Source: Sulfuricurvum sp. 17-40-25
GTDB taxonomy: Bacteria > Campylobacterota > Campylobacteria > Campylobacterales > Sulfurimonadaceae
DNA length: 64,000 nucleotides
Reading direction: 5' to 3'
NCBI GenBank assembly: GCA_002282015.1
Contig: NCIJ01000002.1
Location: 310,001 to 374,000 of the forward strand
This document shows, in pieces, positions 44,680-52,448 of the stretch (position 1 is its first letter; every line of letters starts with the position of its first letter). Made by a program: the position numbers and the translations under genes. The notes under the pieces were generated by a model. The model saw only the letters and a program-made list of their open reading frames with translations, was not told the origin of the DNA and did not search any database.

Positions 44680-44742
44680 GGTATCCATCCTTTTAAAAAC
44701 AAGTTATGCAAGTATCGGATGTGAATGTGGAGTAATTGTGAA
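44637..44742. repeat. Direct repeat flanking the AbiE pair, left copy (106 nt)
   Basis: Covers the first codons and upstream region of the glycine-zipper gene. It matches 46193-46292 perfectly except for 6 extra bases here (one copy of a CAACAC-like unit). The stretch from the 6-nt gap to the end is identical over more than 75 nt. Confidence 0.95.
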
Positions 44743-44779
44743 CTTTTTACGTACTATAAAATTATCCAAACTAAAAAAT

Positions 44780-44808
44780 TTGTATAAATTCCGATATTCG
44801 GATATAAT
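44780..44808 (+). promoter_or_regulatory. AbiE promoter with operator palindrome in the spacer
   Basis: TTGTAT at 44780-44785 and TATAAT at 44803-44808 are 17 nt apart. Within the spacer lies TCCGA-TAT-TCGGA (44790-44802), a perfect 5-bp inverted repeat. A repressor bound there would block RNA polymerase, matching the self-repression known for AbiEi antitoxins. AAGGAGG ribosome site follows. Confidence 0.6.
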
Positions 44809-44838
44809 AACACTATAAATTTCAAGGAGGAGGGAAAT

Positions 44839-45447
44839 ATGACAACAGCAGAAATCACACAGTTTTTTCATATTGCTAATAGCACGCTCAGTGATTGGGA
44901 ATCCAATCCAAAACGTCAAAAGCTTTTTATCCTCCTCCGTACTATTAGCCTTGATGAAGCTGAAACCTATTTACAACCTAAAAATACACCATCAAAGTTT
45001 AGCCCTAAAACCCGTTTCATCAAACTTCGGAAAGAGTGGTTTACGATTGATCTACTATGGTCACGTCAAGATCATTCACTTATAGAGATTAATAGCCTCA
45101 TTTGGATTTATCTCTCTACACCAAATCAAGAGGATACTCAAACACTGATCCGTCTATTTGGAATCGAACGAGTCCGTTCAATCTTGATGAAACTGGAAGA
45201 TACCATGCCAATTGAAGATTATAATGAAGCTTCAGAACAGATTGAATTTTCCATAGACCCTGAAACCTATTTTGAAGTTCATCCATTACCTTCACTAGAA
45301 GAACTTCTACGCCATCCTAAAAAACGTTACATTACCTATCTGAGCAAACAATACAGTGCCGATGAGTTGGTTAAAATGGCTAAAGAAAGAAAAGTACCGT
45401 TTAACACCCTCTTCCAAATTAAAAAGATGACAGGGCTTAGCGTATGA
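44839..45447 (+). CDS. Probable AbiEi-like antitoxin / DNA-binding protein
   Basis: A 202-residue protein. Residues 3-30 (TAEITQFFHIANSTLSDWE) look like a helix-turn-helix; the rest has no motif I know. It precedes an AbiEii-type toxin gene, overlapping it by 4 nt, and its promoter carries an inverted repeat, so it is likely the antitoxin and repressor. It does not look like the canonical AbiEi with a winged-helix and long C-domain, so the name rests on position. Strong ribosome site. Confidence 0.6.
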   Translation: MTTAEITQFFHIANSTLSDWESNPKRQKLFILLRTISLDEAETYLQPKNTPSKFSPKTRFIKLRKEWFTIDLLWSRQDHSLIEINSLIWIYLSTPNQEDTQTLIRLFGIERVRSILMKLEDTMPIEDYNEASEQIEFSIDPETYFEVHPLPSLEELLRHPKKRYITYLSKQYSADELVKMAKERKVPFNTLFQIKKMTGLSV

Positions 45448-46154
45448 CCGAAGCAATCAAACAGATTCTACCAATCATCCAAAATCACGAGATTTTCAAA
45501 AAGCATGATTTTAGACTGGTTGGTGGAACCGCTCTTTCCTATCATATCAATCACCGTATATCTGAAGATTTAGACTTTTGTTTAACTCAGGAGCTACCAT
45601 TAGATGACATTCAAAAATTCATAGAATTTTGTATCGAGAAATTTGACATGAGTAATATCGACTATATCGAACCCTCACAGGCAATCAAAGAAGATTTTTT
45701 ACTTGCTGGTGACAATGTCGAATACTATCTCCAAACATGGATAGTTAACGGTATAAAAATTCAATTTTTCGATGGTGGTGGTAATACTGGCACCAAGGAA
45801 TTTCTTTCTACTGATATTTATACAACCATCGGAAATATCAAAATATCTTCACTTGATACAATCTTTAAGATGAAATCTCTAATGTTCTACAAACGAACCA
45901 AATCACGAGACCTCTACGATATGCTCCAATTCTACGAACTGAATAATGACCGATTTACACCAGAAGCAACCAAGGCGTTAATTATGCAACATGAGCCGCT
46001 TTATTACACGGAAGAATATTTCCAAACGATGTGGCTAGAGAGTTTTAAAACTAAAAAATATTTGGCGGAACGCGATGAGGGGTTGGCGGGATTAGTAGGT
46101 GAACTTCAAACATTTGAGGTGATGCGCATGAAGTTGGTAAAACTTTTTCAATAA
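45444..46154 (+). CDS. AbiEii/AbiGii-type nucleotidyltransferase toxin
   Basis: A 236-residue nucleotidyltransferase-fold protein with VGGTALSYHINHRISEDLDF: Gly27-Gly28 and the metal-binding Asp42/Asp44. Members of this family block growth by adding nucleotides to tRNA ends and defend against phage when freed from the antitoxin. Overlaps the upstream gene by 4 nt. The gene is complete. The whole two-gene unit lies between copies of a neighbouring gene's start. Confidence 0.85.
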   Translation: MTEAIKQILPIIQNHEIFKKHDFRLVGGTALSYHINHRISEDLDFCLTQELPLDDIQKFIEFCIEKFDMSNIDYIEPSQAIKEDFLLAGDNVEYYLQTWIVNGIKIQFFDGGGNTGTKEFLSTDIYTTIGNIKISSLDTIFKMKSLMFYKRTKSRDLYDMLQFYELNNDRFTPEATKALIMQHEPLYYTEEYFQTMWLESFKTKKYLAERDEGLAGLVGELQTFEVMRMKLVKLFQ

Positions 46155-46169
46155 ACTTTTTTATTGTAT

Positions 46170-46189
46170 AAAAGTAGCCTGTCCCCTTT
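46170..46189. repeat. 20-nt junction repeat, copy 2
   Basis: Identical to 1615-1634. It lies 15 nt after the AbiEii stop and 3 nt before the right-hand copy of the duplicated glycine-zipper segment, that is, at the exact edge of the inserted DNA. Confidence 0.85.
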
Positions 46190-46192
46190 TTT

Positions 46193-46292
46193 CTGATGAA
46201 AATGTCAATGCCAATAGAATCTTTTTCATGGTATCCATCCTTTTAAAAACAAGTTATGCAAGTATCGGATGTGAATGTGGAGTAATTGTGAA
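46193..46292. repeat. Direct repeat flanking the AbiE pair, right copy (100 nt)
   Basis: Carries the first 13-14 codons of the glycine-zipper gene with its ribosome site and upstream region, lacking 6 nt relative to 44637-44742. On the minus strand it starts MKKILLALTFSS and then runs into the junction repeat, so it makes no protein. The DNA to its right, leading to the tRNA gene, is probably the original upstream flank. Confidence 0.95.
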
Positions 46293-46369
46293 TTAATCTG
46301 GTTAGATATAGCATCTAATCATTAGTAAATTTAGTGAAGAAATTATATAAAATGAAGAAGATTTAAAGA

Positions 46370-46445
46370 TGGTGGGTCAAGCAGGATTTGAACCTGCGAC
46401 AACTCCGTTATGAGCGGAGGGCTCTAACCACTGAACTATTGACCC
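46370..46445 (-). tRNA. tRNA with CAU anticodon (Met or Ile2)
   Basis: A complete 76-nt cloverleaf on the minus strand: acceptor GGGTCAA/TTGACCC, anticodon stem CTCCG/CGGAG around loop CTCATAA, T arm GCAGG-TTCAAAT-CCTGC, discriminator A and an encoded CCA end. The CAU anticodon fits elongator Met or lysidine-modified Ile; I cannot decide by eye. Lies 78 nt past the AbiE right repeat and just downstream of rodA. Confidence 0.93.
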
Positions 46446-46481
46446 ATATGAATGTGGAGCGCAATTATAAGCGTTCTTTGA

Positions 46482-47543
46482 TTAGACGAAGCTTTTTTTG
46501 CCGACCGCAAACAAGACCATAAAGTTCACAAAACTACTGCCTCCATAACTAAACATGGGCAATGGGACACCTACAACGGGGAAAAGCCCCATCGTCATCG
46601 CGATATTGATACTCATATAAATAAAAATCAAGAGCGATAAACCGCCTGAGACCACTTTGGTATAATAATCACTAGCCCAGGTAGAAAGCATCAGAAGATG
46701 CACAATAAGTGCTGCATACAAAGAAATAAGCATAAATCCACCCAAAAATCCAAAACGCTCTACAACATAGGCAAAAATAAAGTCACTCGAAGCGATAGGG
46801 AGGAATTTCATCTGTGTCTGTGTTGCATCTTCTTTGTCTTTACCTGTAAAACCGCCTGAACCAATCGCAATAATGGACTGCTCGACGTGATAACTTGGTT
46901 TTTCACTGACAAAATCCACCAAACGCTGTCGTTGATAATCATGTAACTGCGTGTATACAAGAGGCAACGAGATCAGAAATACCGTACCCAATCCAATCCA
47001 TACTTTCCAATGCACCCCGACCAAAAACAAAATCCCATACCCCAGTAATGCAAGGACAACAGCCGTTCCCAAATCAGGCTCTTTAGCAATAAGGATAAAA
47101 GGCAATAGGATAAAAAAGGATAACTTCATGAATTCTTTGAATCGGTAGCCATCTCGATCGGGAGGATTTCGACTGATTAGATAAGCCAACATCAAAACAA
47201 AGGCAGGCTTCAGTAGTTCTGAGGGTTGTAGTGTAAAGTGCACAAACGGAATTTCAATCCATCGTTTTGCCCCCAATCGTGCATGTCCTACAAACTCAAC
47301 TGCGACAAGCAGTAATATACTCACCCAATAAAAAATAGGGATCATCCAAAACAGCCGTCGAACCGGCAATAAAAAAAGAGTTATAAAAACACCAATACCG
47401 ATGACCACATAGGTCAGATGCTTTTGCCCAAGCACAGGATGAATCTCAGTAATCAACCAGCCTGAGAGAAAAATAATAGGTACCAGCAGCACAACCGTCA
47501 CAAAGTCAAAGTGTGCTAAAATTCTACGATCAATATTGAGCAC
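46482..47543 (-). CDS. rodA: Rod-shape SEDS glycosyltransferase RodA
   Basis: A 353-residue polytopic protein of the RodA/FtsW family, with about 10 membrane segments and the blocks LQPSELLKPAFVLMLAY, AKEPDLGTAVV and VVGVPLPMFSYGGSS. It polymerises peptidoglycan for cell elongation. It points away from the rluD-trmB-ftsEX run on the other strand. Confidence 0.92.
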   Translation of the reverse strand: MLNIDRRILAHFDFVTVVLLVPIIFLSGWLITEIHPVLGQKHLTYVVIGIGVFITLFLLPVRRLFWMIPIFYWVSILLLVAVEFVGHARLGAKRWIEIPFVHFTLQPSELLKPAFVLMLAYLISRNPPDRDGYRFKEFMKLSFFILLPFILIAKEPDLGTAVVLALLGYGILFLVGVHWKVWIGLGTVFLISLPLVYTQLHDYQRQRLVDFVSEKPSYHVEQSIIAIGSGGFTGKDKEDATQTQMKFLPIASSDFIFAYVVERFGFLGGFMLISLYAALIVHLLMLSTWASDYYTKVVSGGLSLLIFIYMSINIAMTMGLFPVVGVPLPMFSYGGSSFVNFMVLFAVGKKSFV

Positions 47544-47630
47544 TGCAATCTCATCTTTAAATTAAATAATTTTGAATGAATTGTAGCATAAGGGGACTTA
47601 ACCCCAAAGGCATCAATGCTAAGGAAATGA

Positions 47631-48599
47631 ATGGAACGTGAAAATATAACTTTTATGGTTGAAAAGGCTATGCGCCTTGACCTGTTTTTAGTCGAAAAGC
47701 TGGCACAAACACGTAACCAAATCGCTCAACTAATCGAGCAAAATGCCATTGAGATCAATGGTAAACGCTGCGCAAAACCTGGGGTAAAACTCAAAGAGGG
47801 ACAATACGTTCAAGTACTTTTTCCAAAACCAAAATCAACACCGGCTATGGTGATTGATTTTGATGTTCAAATTTTATTCGAAGATGATGACATTTTAGTT
47901 ATCAATAAACCAAGCGCCCTTACCGTTCATCCCGCACCAAGTGTTAAAGAGCCCACCCTTGTGGATTGGCTTAAACACAAAGGAATCAGCCTTTCAACCC
48001 TTAGTGGTGAAGAGCGTCACGGTATTGTCCATCGACTTGACCGTGGGACCTGCGGTGTTATGGTGGTAGCAAAAAACAACACAGCTCATGAAGCGCTTTC
48101 TCAGCAACTGCAAGACAAAAGCATGGGACGTTACTATCTAGCCGTGTGCACCCCTCCTCTCAAAGAAGAAGAGACAACGATTGACAGACCAATCGGCAGA
48201 AGCGCCCAGAATCGTCTTAAAATGGCAATCAATGAAGCGGGTAAAAGTGCCAAGACGATGTTTCGAAAACTGCTCACTTCTCATGATGGTAACAGTGAGC
48301 TTATCGTCTGTAAACTCTTCTCAGGACGAACACACCAAATCCGTGTTCACCTCGAGTCTATAAGCCGTCATATCCACGGTGATCACCTCTATGGCGGGCA
48401 AGCAAAAGACATTAAGGTGGAACATATTTTGCTCCATGCTTACATGCTGTATTTGGTTCATCCAACCACGGGTGAATCTCTCCATTTCAAAGCTCCTTTG
48501 GACAGTGTTATGGAGACTTATTTAAACAAACATTTTAATTTAAAGGAACTTCATGCGAACATCGATTCTATACGTTTTGAGCATCTCTTTAGCGCTTAA
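47631..48599 (+). CDS. rluD: RluA-family 23S rRNA pseudouridine synthase
   Basis: A 322-residue enzyme with an N-terminal S4 domain (about 12-70, AMRLDLFLVEKLAQTRNQIA) and a catalytic domain with the active-site Asp in IVHRLDRGTCGV. Likely modifies 23S rRNA; the RluD versus RluC/RluA assignment is by size and S4 domain. Overlaps the next gene by 47 nt. Confidence 0.88.
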   Translation: MERENITFMVEKAMRLDLFLVEKLAQTRNQIAQLIEQNAIEINGKRCAKPGVKLKEGQYVQVLFPKPKSTPAMVIDFDVQILFEDDDILVINKPSALTVHPAPSVKEPTLVDWLKHKGISLSTLSGEERHGIVHRLDRGTCGVMVVAKNNTAHEALSQQLQDKSMGRYYLAVCTPPLKEEETTIDRPIGRSAQNRLKMAINEAGKSAKTMFRKLLTSHDGNSELIVCKLFSGRTHQIRVHLESISRHIHGDHLYGGQAKDIKVEHILLHAYMLYLVHPTTGESLHFKAPLDSVMETYLNKHFNLKELHANIDSIRFEHLFSA

Positions 48600-49806
48600 T
48601 CTTTTTACCGGTTGTAGCAAACTGCCAAAACCAGAGAAGACCATTACTGTTGATCCTAGCTTGAGTGTTCCTTCACTCAACGGTTCTTTGTCCGATATCA
48701 CATCAACGGCATTTGAATGGAAAGCGATGGAAGACCCAAAAGTCAGCGGTTTTTATGTCTATCGTTCACTCCAAAGTAATGAGGATCAAAAGCTGCAGCG
48801 CATCGCTACGATCGAAAGCCGTTTTGCAACGCACTTTGTGGATGAAAACCTAGTACCCAATACACAATATCAATATCGATTTTCATCCAAGGGCACAGAA
48901 AATACGGAATCTCCTGCCAGTGAGACAATCAGTGTAAGTACTCTACCAATGATCGCACCTGTTAGCTTCTTCCAATCTGTAGGCAATATGCCACGCAGTG
49001 CAAAACTTTTGTGGCGTCCGCATCCTAATGCAAAAATAAACAGTTATATTATTGACCGCCTGAATGTTAACGATCAAAAGTGGAGTGCAATAGCTACCAT
49101 CACTGGACGCTTAAATGCTGAGTTTATTGACCGTGACCTCAAAGACGGTCAAGTGTATTATTATCGTGTACGTGCCGTTACCTATGACAAACTGATCACT
49201 GACCCTAGTGAAACCAGTAAGGTCGTTACCAAACCATTACCACCTGAAGTCAAAAACATCACTGCTACTAGTGATCTTCCAAGAGCCATCTCGTTGAGCT
49301 GGGAAGCAACAAGTATCGATGATTTGGATCATTACAATATTTACCGTGCAAGTACTTCTAATGGTGCCTATGCCTACCATGTAAAACTTAATGAGCCAAA
49401 CTTCACCGATACTATCAAAGAAGACGGGGCTGTTTACTTTTATAAAGTCACAGCTGTCGATAAAGACGGTTTAGAAAGTCTTCAAAGTACTCCTACCGTT
49501 CAGGGATCAAGCCTGGTAAAACCAAAAACTCCAACCTCATTTGATGGAAAAATAAGTCCTAATGGTGTTGATTTAACGTGGGCAAACAGTGATCCTAGAA
49601 CCGTATCCTATACCGTTATTAAAACCACTAAAAAAAGTTGGATCGATCGTTTACTCGTAGAGATCAACAACATAACAGATACACAGTTCCATGATTCAGA
49701 TGTGAATCCTAATGTCGAGTATCTTTATGAAGTCATCAGTGTTGATAAAGACGGTATCCGTTCTCTTCCAACCCTGCCGATCCCACTTCACTATGAGACA
49801 AAATAA
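48553..49806 (+). CDS. Lipoprotein with four fibronectin type III repeats
   Basis: A 417-residue lipoprotein: signal peptide with lipobox LFTGC at about residue 21, then four fibronectin type III-like repeats of about 95 residues, each with a F/W-x-W/T and a Y-x-V/I-Y-R pattern (SGFYVYRSL, NSYIIDRLN, DHYNIYRAS, VSYTVIKTT). Probably an envelope protein that binds other proteins or glycan. It sits 3 nt before trmB. Start has AAAGGA 5 nt upstream, inside rluD. Confidence 0.85.
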   Translation: MRTSILYVLSISLALNLFTGCSKLPKPEKTITVDPSLSVPSLNGSLSDITSTAFEWKAMEDPKVSGFYVYRSLQSNEDQKLQRIATIESRFATHFVDENLVPNTQYQYRFSSKGTENTESPASETISVSTLPMIAPVSFFQSVGNMPRSAKLLWRPHPNAKINSYIIDRLNVNDQKWSAIATITGRLNAEFIDRDLKDGQVYYYRVRAVTYDKLITDPSETSKVVTKPLPPEVKNITATSDLPRAISLSWEATSIDDLDHYNIYRASTSNGAYAYHVKLNEPNFTDTIKEDGAVYFYKVTAVDKDGLESLQSTPTVQGSSLVKPKTPTSFDGKISPNGVDLTWANSDPRTVSYTVIKTTKKSWIDRLLVEINNITDTQFHDSDVNPNVEYLYEVISVDKDGIRSLPTLPIPLHYETK

Positions 49807-49809
49807 TAT

Positions 49810-50985
49810 ATGCCGCATTTACACCTAGAATCGTTTCATCCTATCGCGCTTCCAGCTATCGAAGGGGATGTAGCCTTTGATTTTATCGCTACGTCTCGCG
49901 GTGAGGGGAAAGAATCTTTAATCGCTACGCGTTTTCGAGATCGTGAGTTTTTCGTTCTGCACAAAATGAGCGGAGAAAAGCATCTCCTCAAAAGTGACAA
50001 AATCACCCGTCCATCACCCAATTATTTAATTAAACAAGCTCTTCTTGCCTACGCACGCCACTCTGGGATTACCATACTCGATTCTAATGTGGATACTGCT
50101 GGAGAAAATGTTCACCTCAAAACGCATGATGCTCTTAAATCCGTTGATTTTTTTGCAGACACTTTTCCAAGTGATCGTGAAGTTCGTGTTGAAGTAGGAT
50201 TCGGATCAGCGCGACATCTGTTGCATCAAGCGCTTCTCAATCCTGATGTTTTATTTATCGGTCTTGAGATACATAAACCCTCTATTGAACAAGCTCTAAA
50301 ACAAATCACAATCCAAAAGCTTACTAATATAATGGTGTTAGATTACGATGCGCGTTTATTTTTAGAGCTTATCCCTTCCAATACCCTTAGCCGTATTTAT
50401 GTCCACTTTCCCGTTCCATGGGATAAAAAACCTCACAGACGGGTTATCGGTGATGTTTTTGTCGAAGAAGCACTCCGTACATTAGCTGTGCAAGGGAGAC
50501 TTGAATTACGTACCGACAGTGAAAACTACTATCGTTTCGCTCTTGAAACCTACTCTCATCCTTCGTATGCACGATTTGAAGTACGTAAAAATCAAGAGAT
50601 TGCAATCGTCAGCAAATACGAAGACCGATGGAAGCGGATGGAAAAAAATATCTATGATGTAACGCTCATCAATGATTTCCAAAGTCCTGCAAAAGTATTA
50701 GAAGGGGAGTTCATCTTTAGCCAAACACCTATTAATGATGCTATACTCCCTAAACTAGAGCGTCAAACTTTTCGACGCGAATGGGGCTTTTTAAATGCAG
50801 AGGCTAGTTTTGATATAGATGGTGGAGGATGGATGCTTCGCCTTGCTATGGGAAGTTTCGACCGTCCAGAACATCTTTACTTGATCGTTGAAAATGGAAA
50901 GGCTCGCTACTTTCCAACACAACCGGTTCGCTCAAGCGCTAATATAAAAGCCCACATCTTATTAAATGAGTTACTCAATGGATAA
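49810..50985 (+). CDS. trmB: tRNA (guanine-N7)-methyltransferase, long form
   Basis: A 391-residue TrmB. The catalytic part (about residues 130-310) has VEVGFGSARHLL, GLEIHKPSIEQA and VHFPVPWDKKPHRRV. The extra ~120 residues at the N-terminus and ~70 at the C-terminus are absent from E. coli TrmB (239 residues) but are, as I recall, usual in Campylobacterota. Modifies G46 of tRNA. Its stop overlaps the ftsE start by 8 nt. Confidence 0.88.
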   Translation: MPHLHLESFHPIALPAIEGDVAFDFIATSRGEGKESLIATRFRDREFFVLHKMSGEKHLLKSDKITRPSPNYLIKQALLAYARHSGITILDSNVDTAGENVHLKTHDALKSVDFFADTFPSDREVRVEVGFGSARHLLHQALLNPDVLFIGLEIHKPSIEQALKQITIQKLTNIMVLDYDARLFLELIPSNTLSRIYVHFPVPWDKKPHRRVIGDVFVEEALRTLAVQGRLELRTDSENYYRFALETYSHPSYARFEVRKNQEIAIVSKYEDRWKRMEKNIYDVTLINDFQSPAKVLEGEFIFSQTPINDAILPKLERQTFRREWGFLNAEASFDIDGGGWMLRLAMGSFDRPEHLYLIVENGKARYFPTQPVRSSANIKAHILLNELLNG

Positions 50986-51649
50986 AGTTATTATTGCCCA
51001 AAACCTTTCACTTTCGTACAAAGAGTTCGAAACTATTATTTCTAAAGCAACCTTCTCAATCGATGCAGGAAGCTTTGTTTTTATCACCGGAGCCAGCGGA
51101 AGTGGTAAATCAACGCTTCTTAAATCCCTGTACGGTGCTATTGAACCAAAGCAAGGGCAGCTTACTGTCGGTGGTGTGAAGATGAACCGTATCAGTACTT
51201 CTAAGCTTAATTTTCTACGCCGTCATATCGGAATCGTCTTCCAAGATTATAAACTGATCAAAGAGTGGACCATTGAGAAAAATGTAATGCTTCCTCTTAT
51301 CATCTCAGGCTATACAAGCGATGTCAGTGGAACTCAGGTCCAAAAACTGCTCGGACATGTCAAACTCATCCATCAGGCGGGAAAATACCCACTTGAGTTA
51401 AGTGGTGGAGAACAACAGCGTGTTGCAATGGCTCGGGCATTGGCACATAATCCTATTTTGATCCTTGCAGATGAACCGACGGGAAATTTGGATGAATATT
51501 CCTCTTCCGTTATTTGGAGCTTGTTGGAGGGTGCAAACTCTCAACTCAAGACTACCGTAGTAGTTGTCACTCACCACATTCCAGAGACACTAAACGTCCC
51601 TTACAAACACTTTCATATTGACGCGGGTAACATCAATGAAATCGCTTAA
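50978..51649 (+). CDS. ftsE: Cell-division ABC ATPase FtsE
   Basis: About 223 residues with Walker [11 protein letters not shown]-loop [10 protein letters not shown], signature [15 protein letters not shown] and Walker [13 protein letters not shown]. With FtsX it drives activation of a periplasmic peptidoglycan-hydrolase regulator, encoded two genes on. ATG at 50978 has a GAG site; ATG at 50966 would add four residues and has none. Overlaps ftsX by 14 nt. Confidence 0.88.
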   Translation: MDKVIIAQNLSLSYKEFETIISKATFSIDAGSFVFITGASGSGKSTLLKSLYGAIEPKQGQLTVGGVKMNRISTSKLNFLRRHIGIVFQDYKLIKEWTIEKNVMLPLIISGYTSDVSGTQVQKLLGHVKLIHQAGKYPLELSGGEQQRVAMARALAHNPILILADEPTGNLDEYSSSVIWSLLEGANSQLKTTVVVVTHHIPETLNVPYKHFHIDAGNINEIA

Positions 51650-52448
51650 AAACCATATATCTCTTATTATCGCTCTTTTTACTGTTTTGGCATCGGTACA
51701 AATTTATGTTGCAGTTGATCGTACCATTGCAGCCTATGAAACCCGTCTCAAAGACGACTATTCTGTTATTGTTGTTGCCAATAAAGCATTCACTGCAGAA
51801 GAGTTTAAATCGATGAGCTCTATGATAGAACGCAGTGAGTCTATCAGTACAACCCAAGTGTTGGATCGTCTTAAAGGGGAAATGAGTCAAAAGAATCTTG
51901 AGCTTTTGCGATTAACCCTTCCTAAGTTTTATCGTATTTATCTTAACCGATACCCATCACCAAAAGAGATCAACAATCTCCAGCATCTCTTACAGCGTAA
52001 CCCTTCTGTTGAACGCGTTGAAGGATTTGCACAAACACACGATACTATCTATAAACTGATGCTACTATTTAAAAATGTAGTACAGATTTTCTCTATAGCT
52101 ATTGCTGCTGTTACGTCTATGCTTATTCTTAAAGAGATGCGTTTATGGCAGTTTCAACACGCTGAACGTATGAGTATTATGGCTTTATTTGGCGCACCGG
52201 TATGGCTTCGTTCTGCTGTCTTATTTCGTTTGGCAATTGTAGATGCAATTATTGCCACCATTATCTTGTCTTTTTCCTTTTTTCTTATCGATTACTACGG
52301 ATTTTTAATCGCTCAGCTCAAGGCAATCGGTATTAGCGTACAGCTCTTTGACTTTGTCAATGATGCCCTGCGTTCATTGGTTATTGCGTTGGGAATCTCG
52401 ATTACGTTAACCTTTATGATCGTTATTTTTCCTAACGAAGAGAAATAA
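51636..52448 (+). CDS. ftsX: Cell-division membrane protein FtsX
   Basis: A 270-residue protein with four membrane segments, one at the N-terminus and three at the end, and the periplasmic loop (about 30-140) typical of FtsX. ATG at 51636 is used; the in-frame TTG at 51618 is deeper in ftsE. It signals from the FtsE ATPase to an EnvC-like activator. The next gene's ATG directly follows the stop. Confidence 0.88.
   Translation: MKSLKNHISLIIALFTVLASVQIYVAVDRTIAAYETRLKDDYSVIVVANKAFTAEEFKSMSSMIERSESISTTQVLDRLKGEMSQKNLELLRLTLPKFYRIYLNRYPSPKEINNLQHLLQRNPSVERVEGFAQTHDTIYKLMLLFKNVVQIFSIAIAAVTSMLILKEMRLWQFQHAERMSIMALFGAPVWLRSAVLFRLAIVDAIIATIILSFSFFLIDYYGFLIAQLKAIGISVQLFDFVNDALRSLVIALGISITLTFMIVIFPNEEK

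Noticed and set aside
46193-46292. Possible second glycine-zipper gene
   Set aside because: Only the first 13-14 codons are present before the frame enters the 20-mer; it is a duplicated fragment.
44637-46292. Insertion sequence or integrative element
   Set aside because: No transposase or integrase gene, no terminal inverted repeats seen, and the duplication is too long for a transposon target site.
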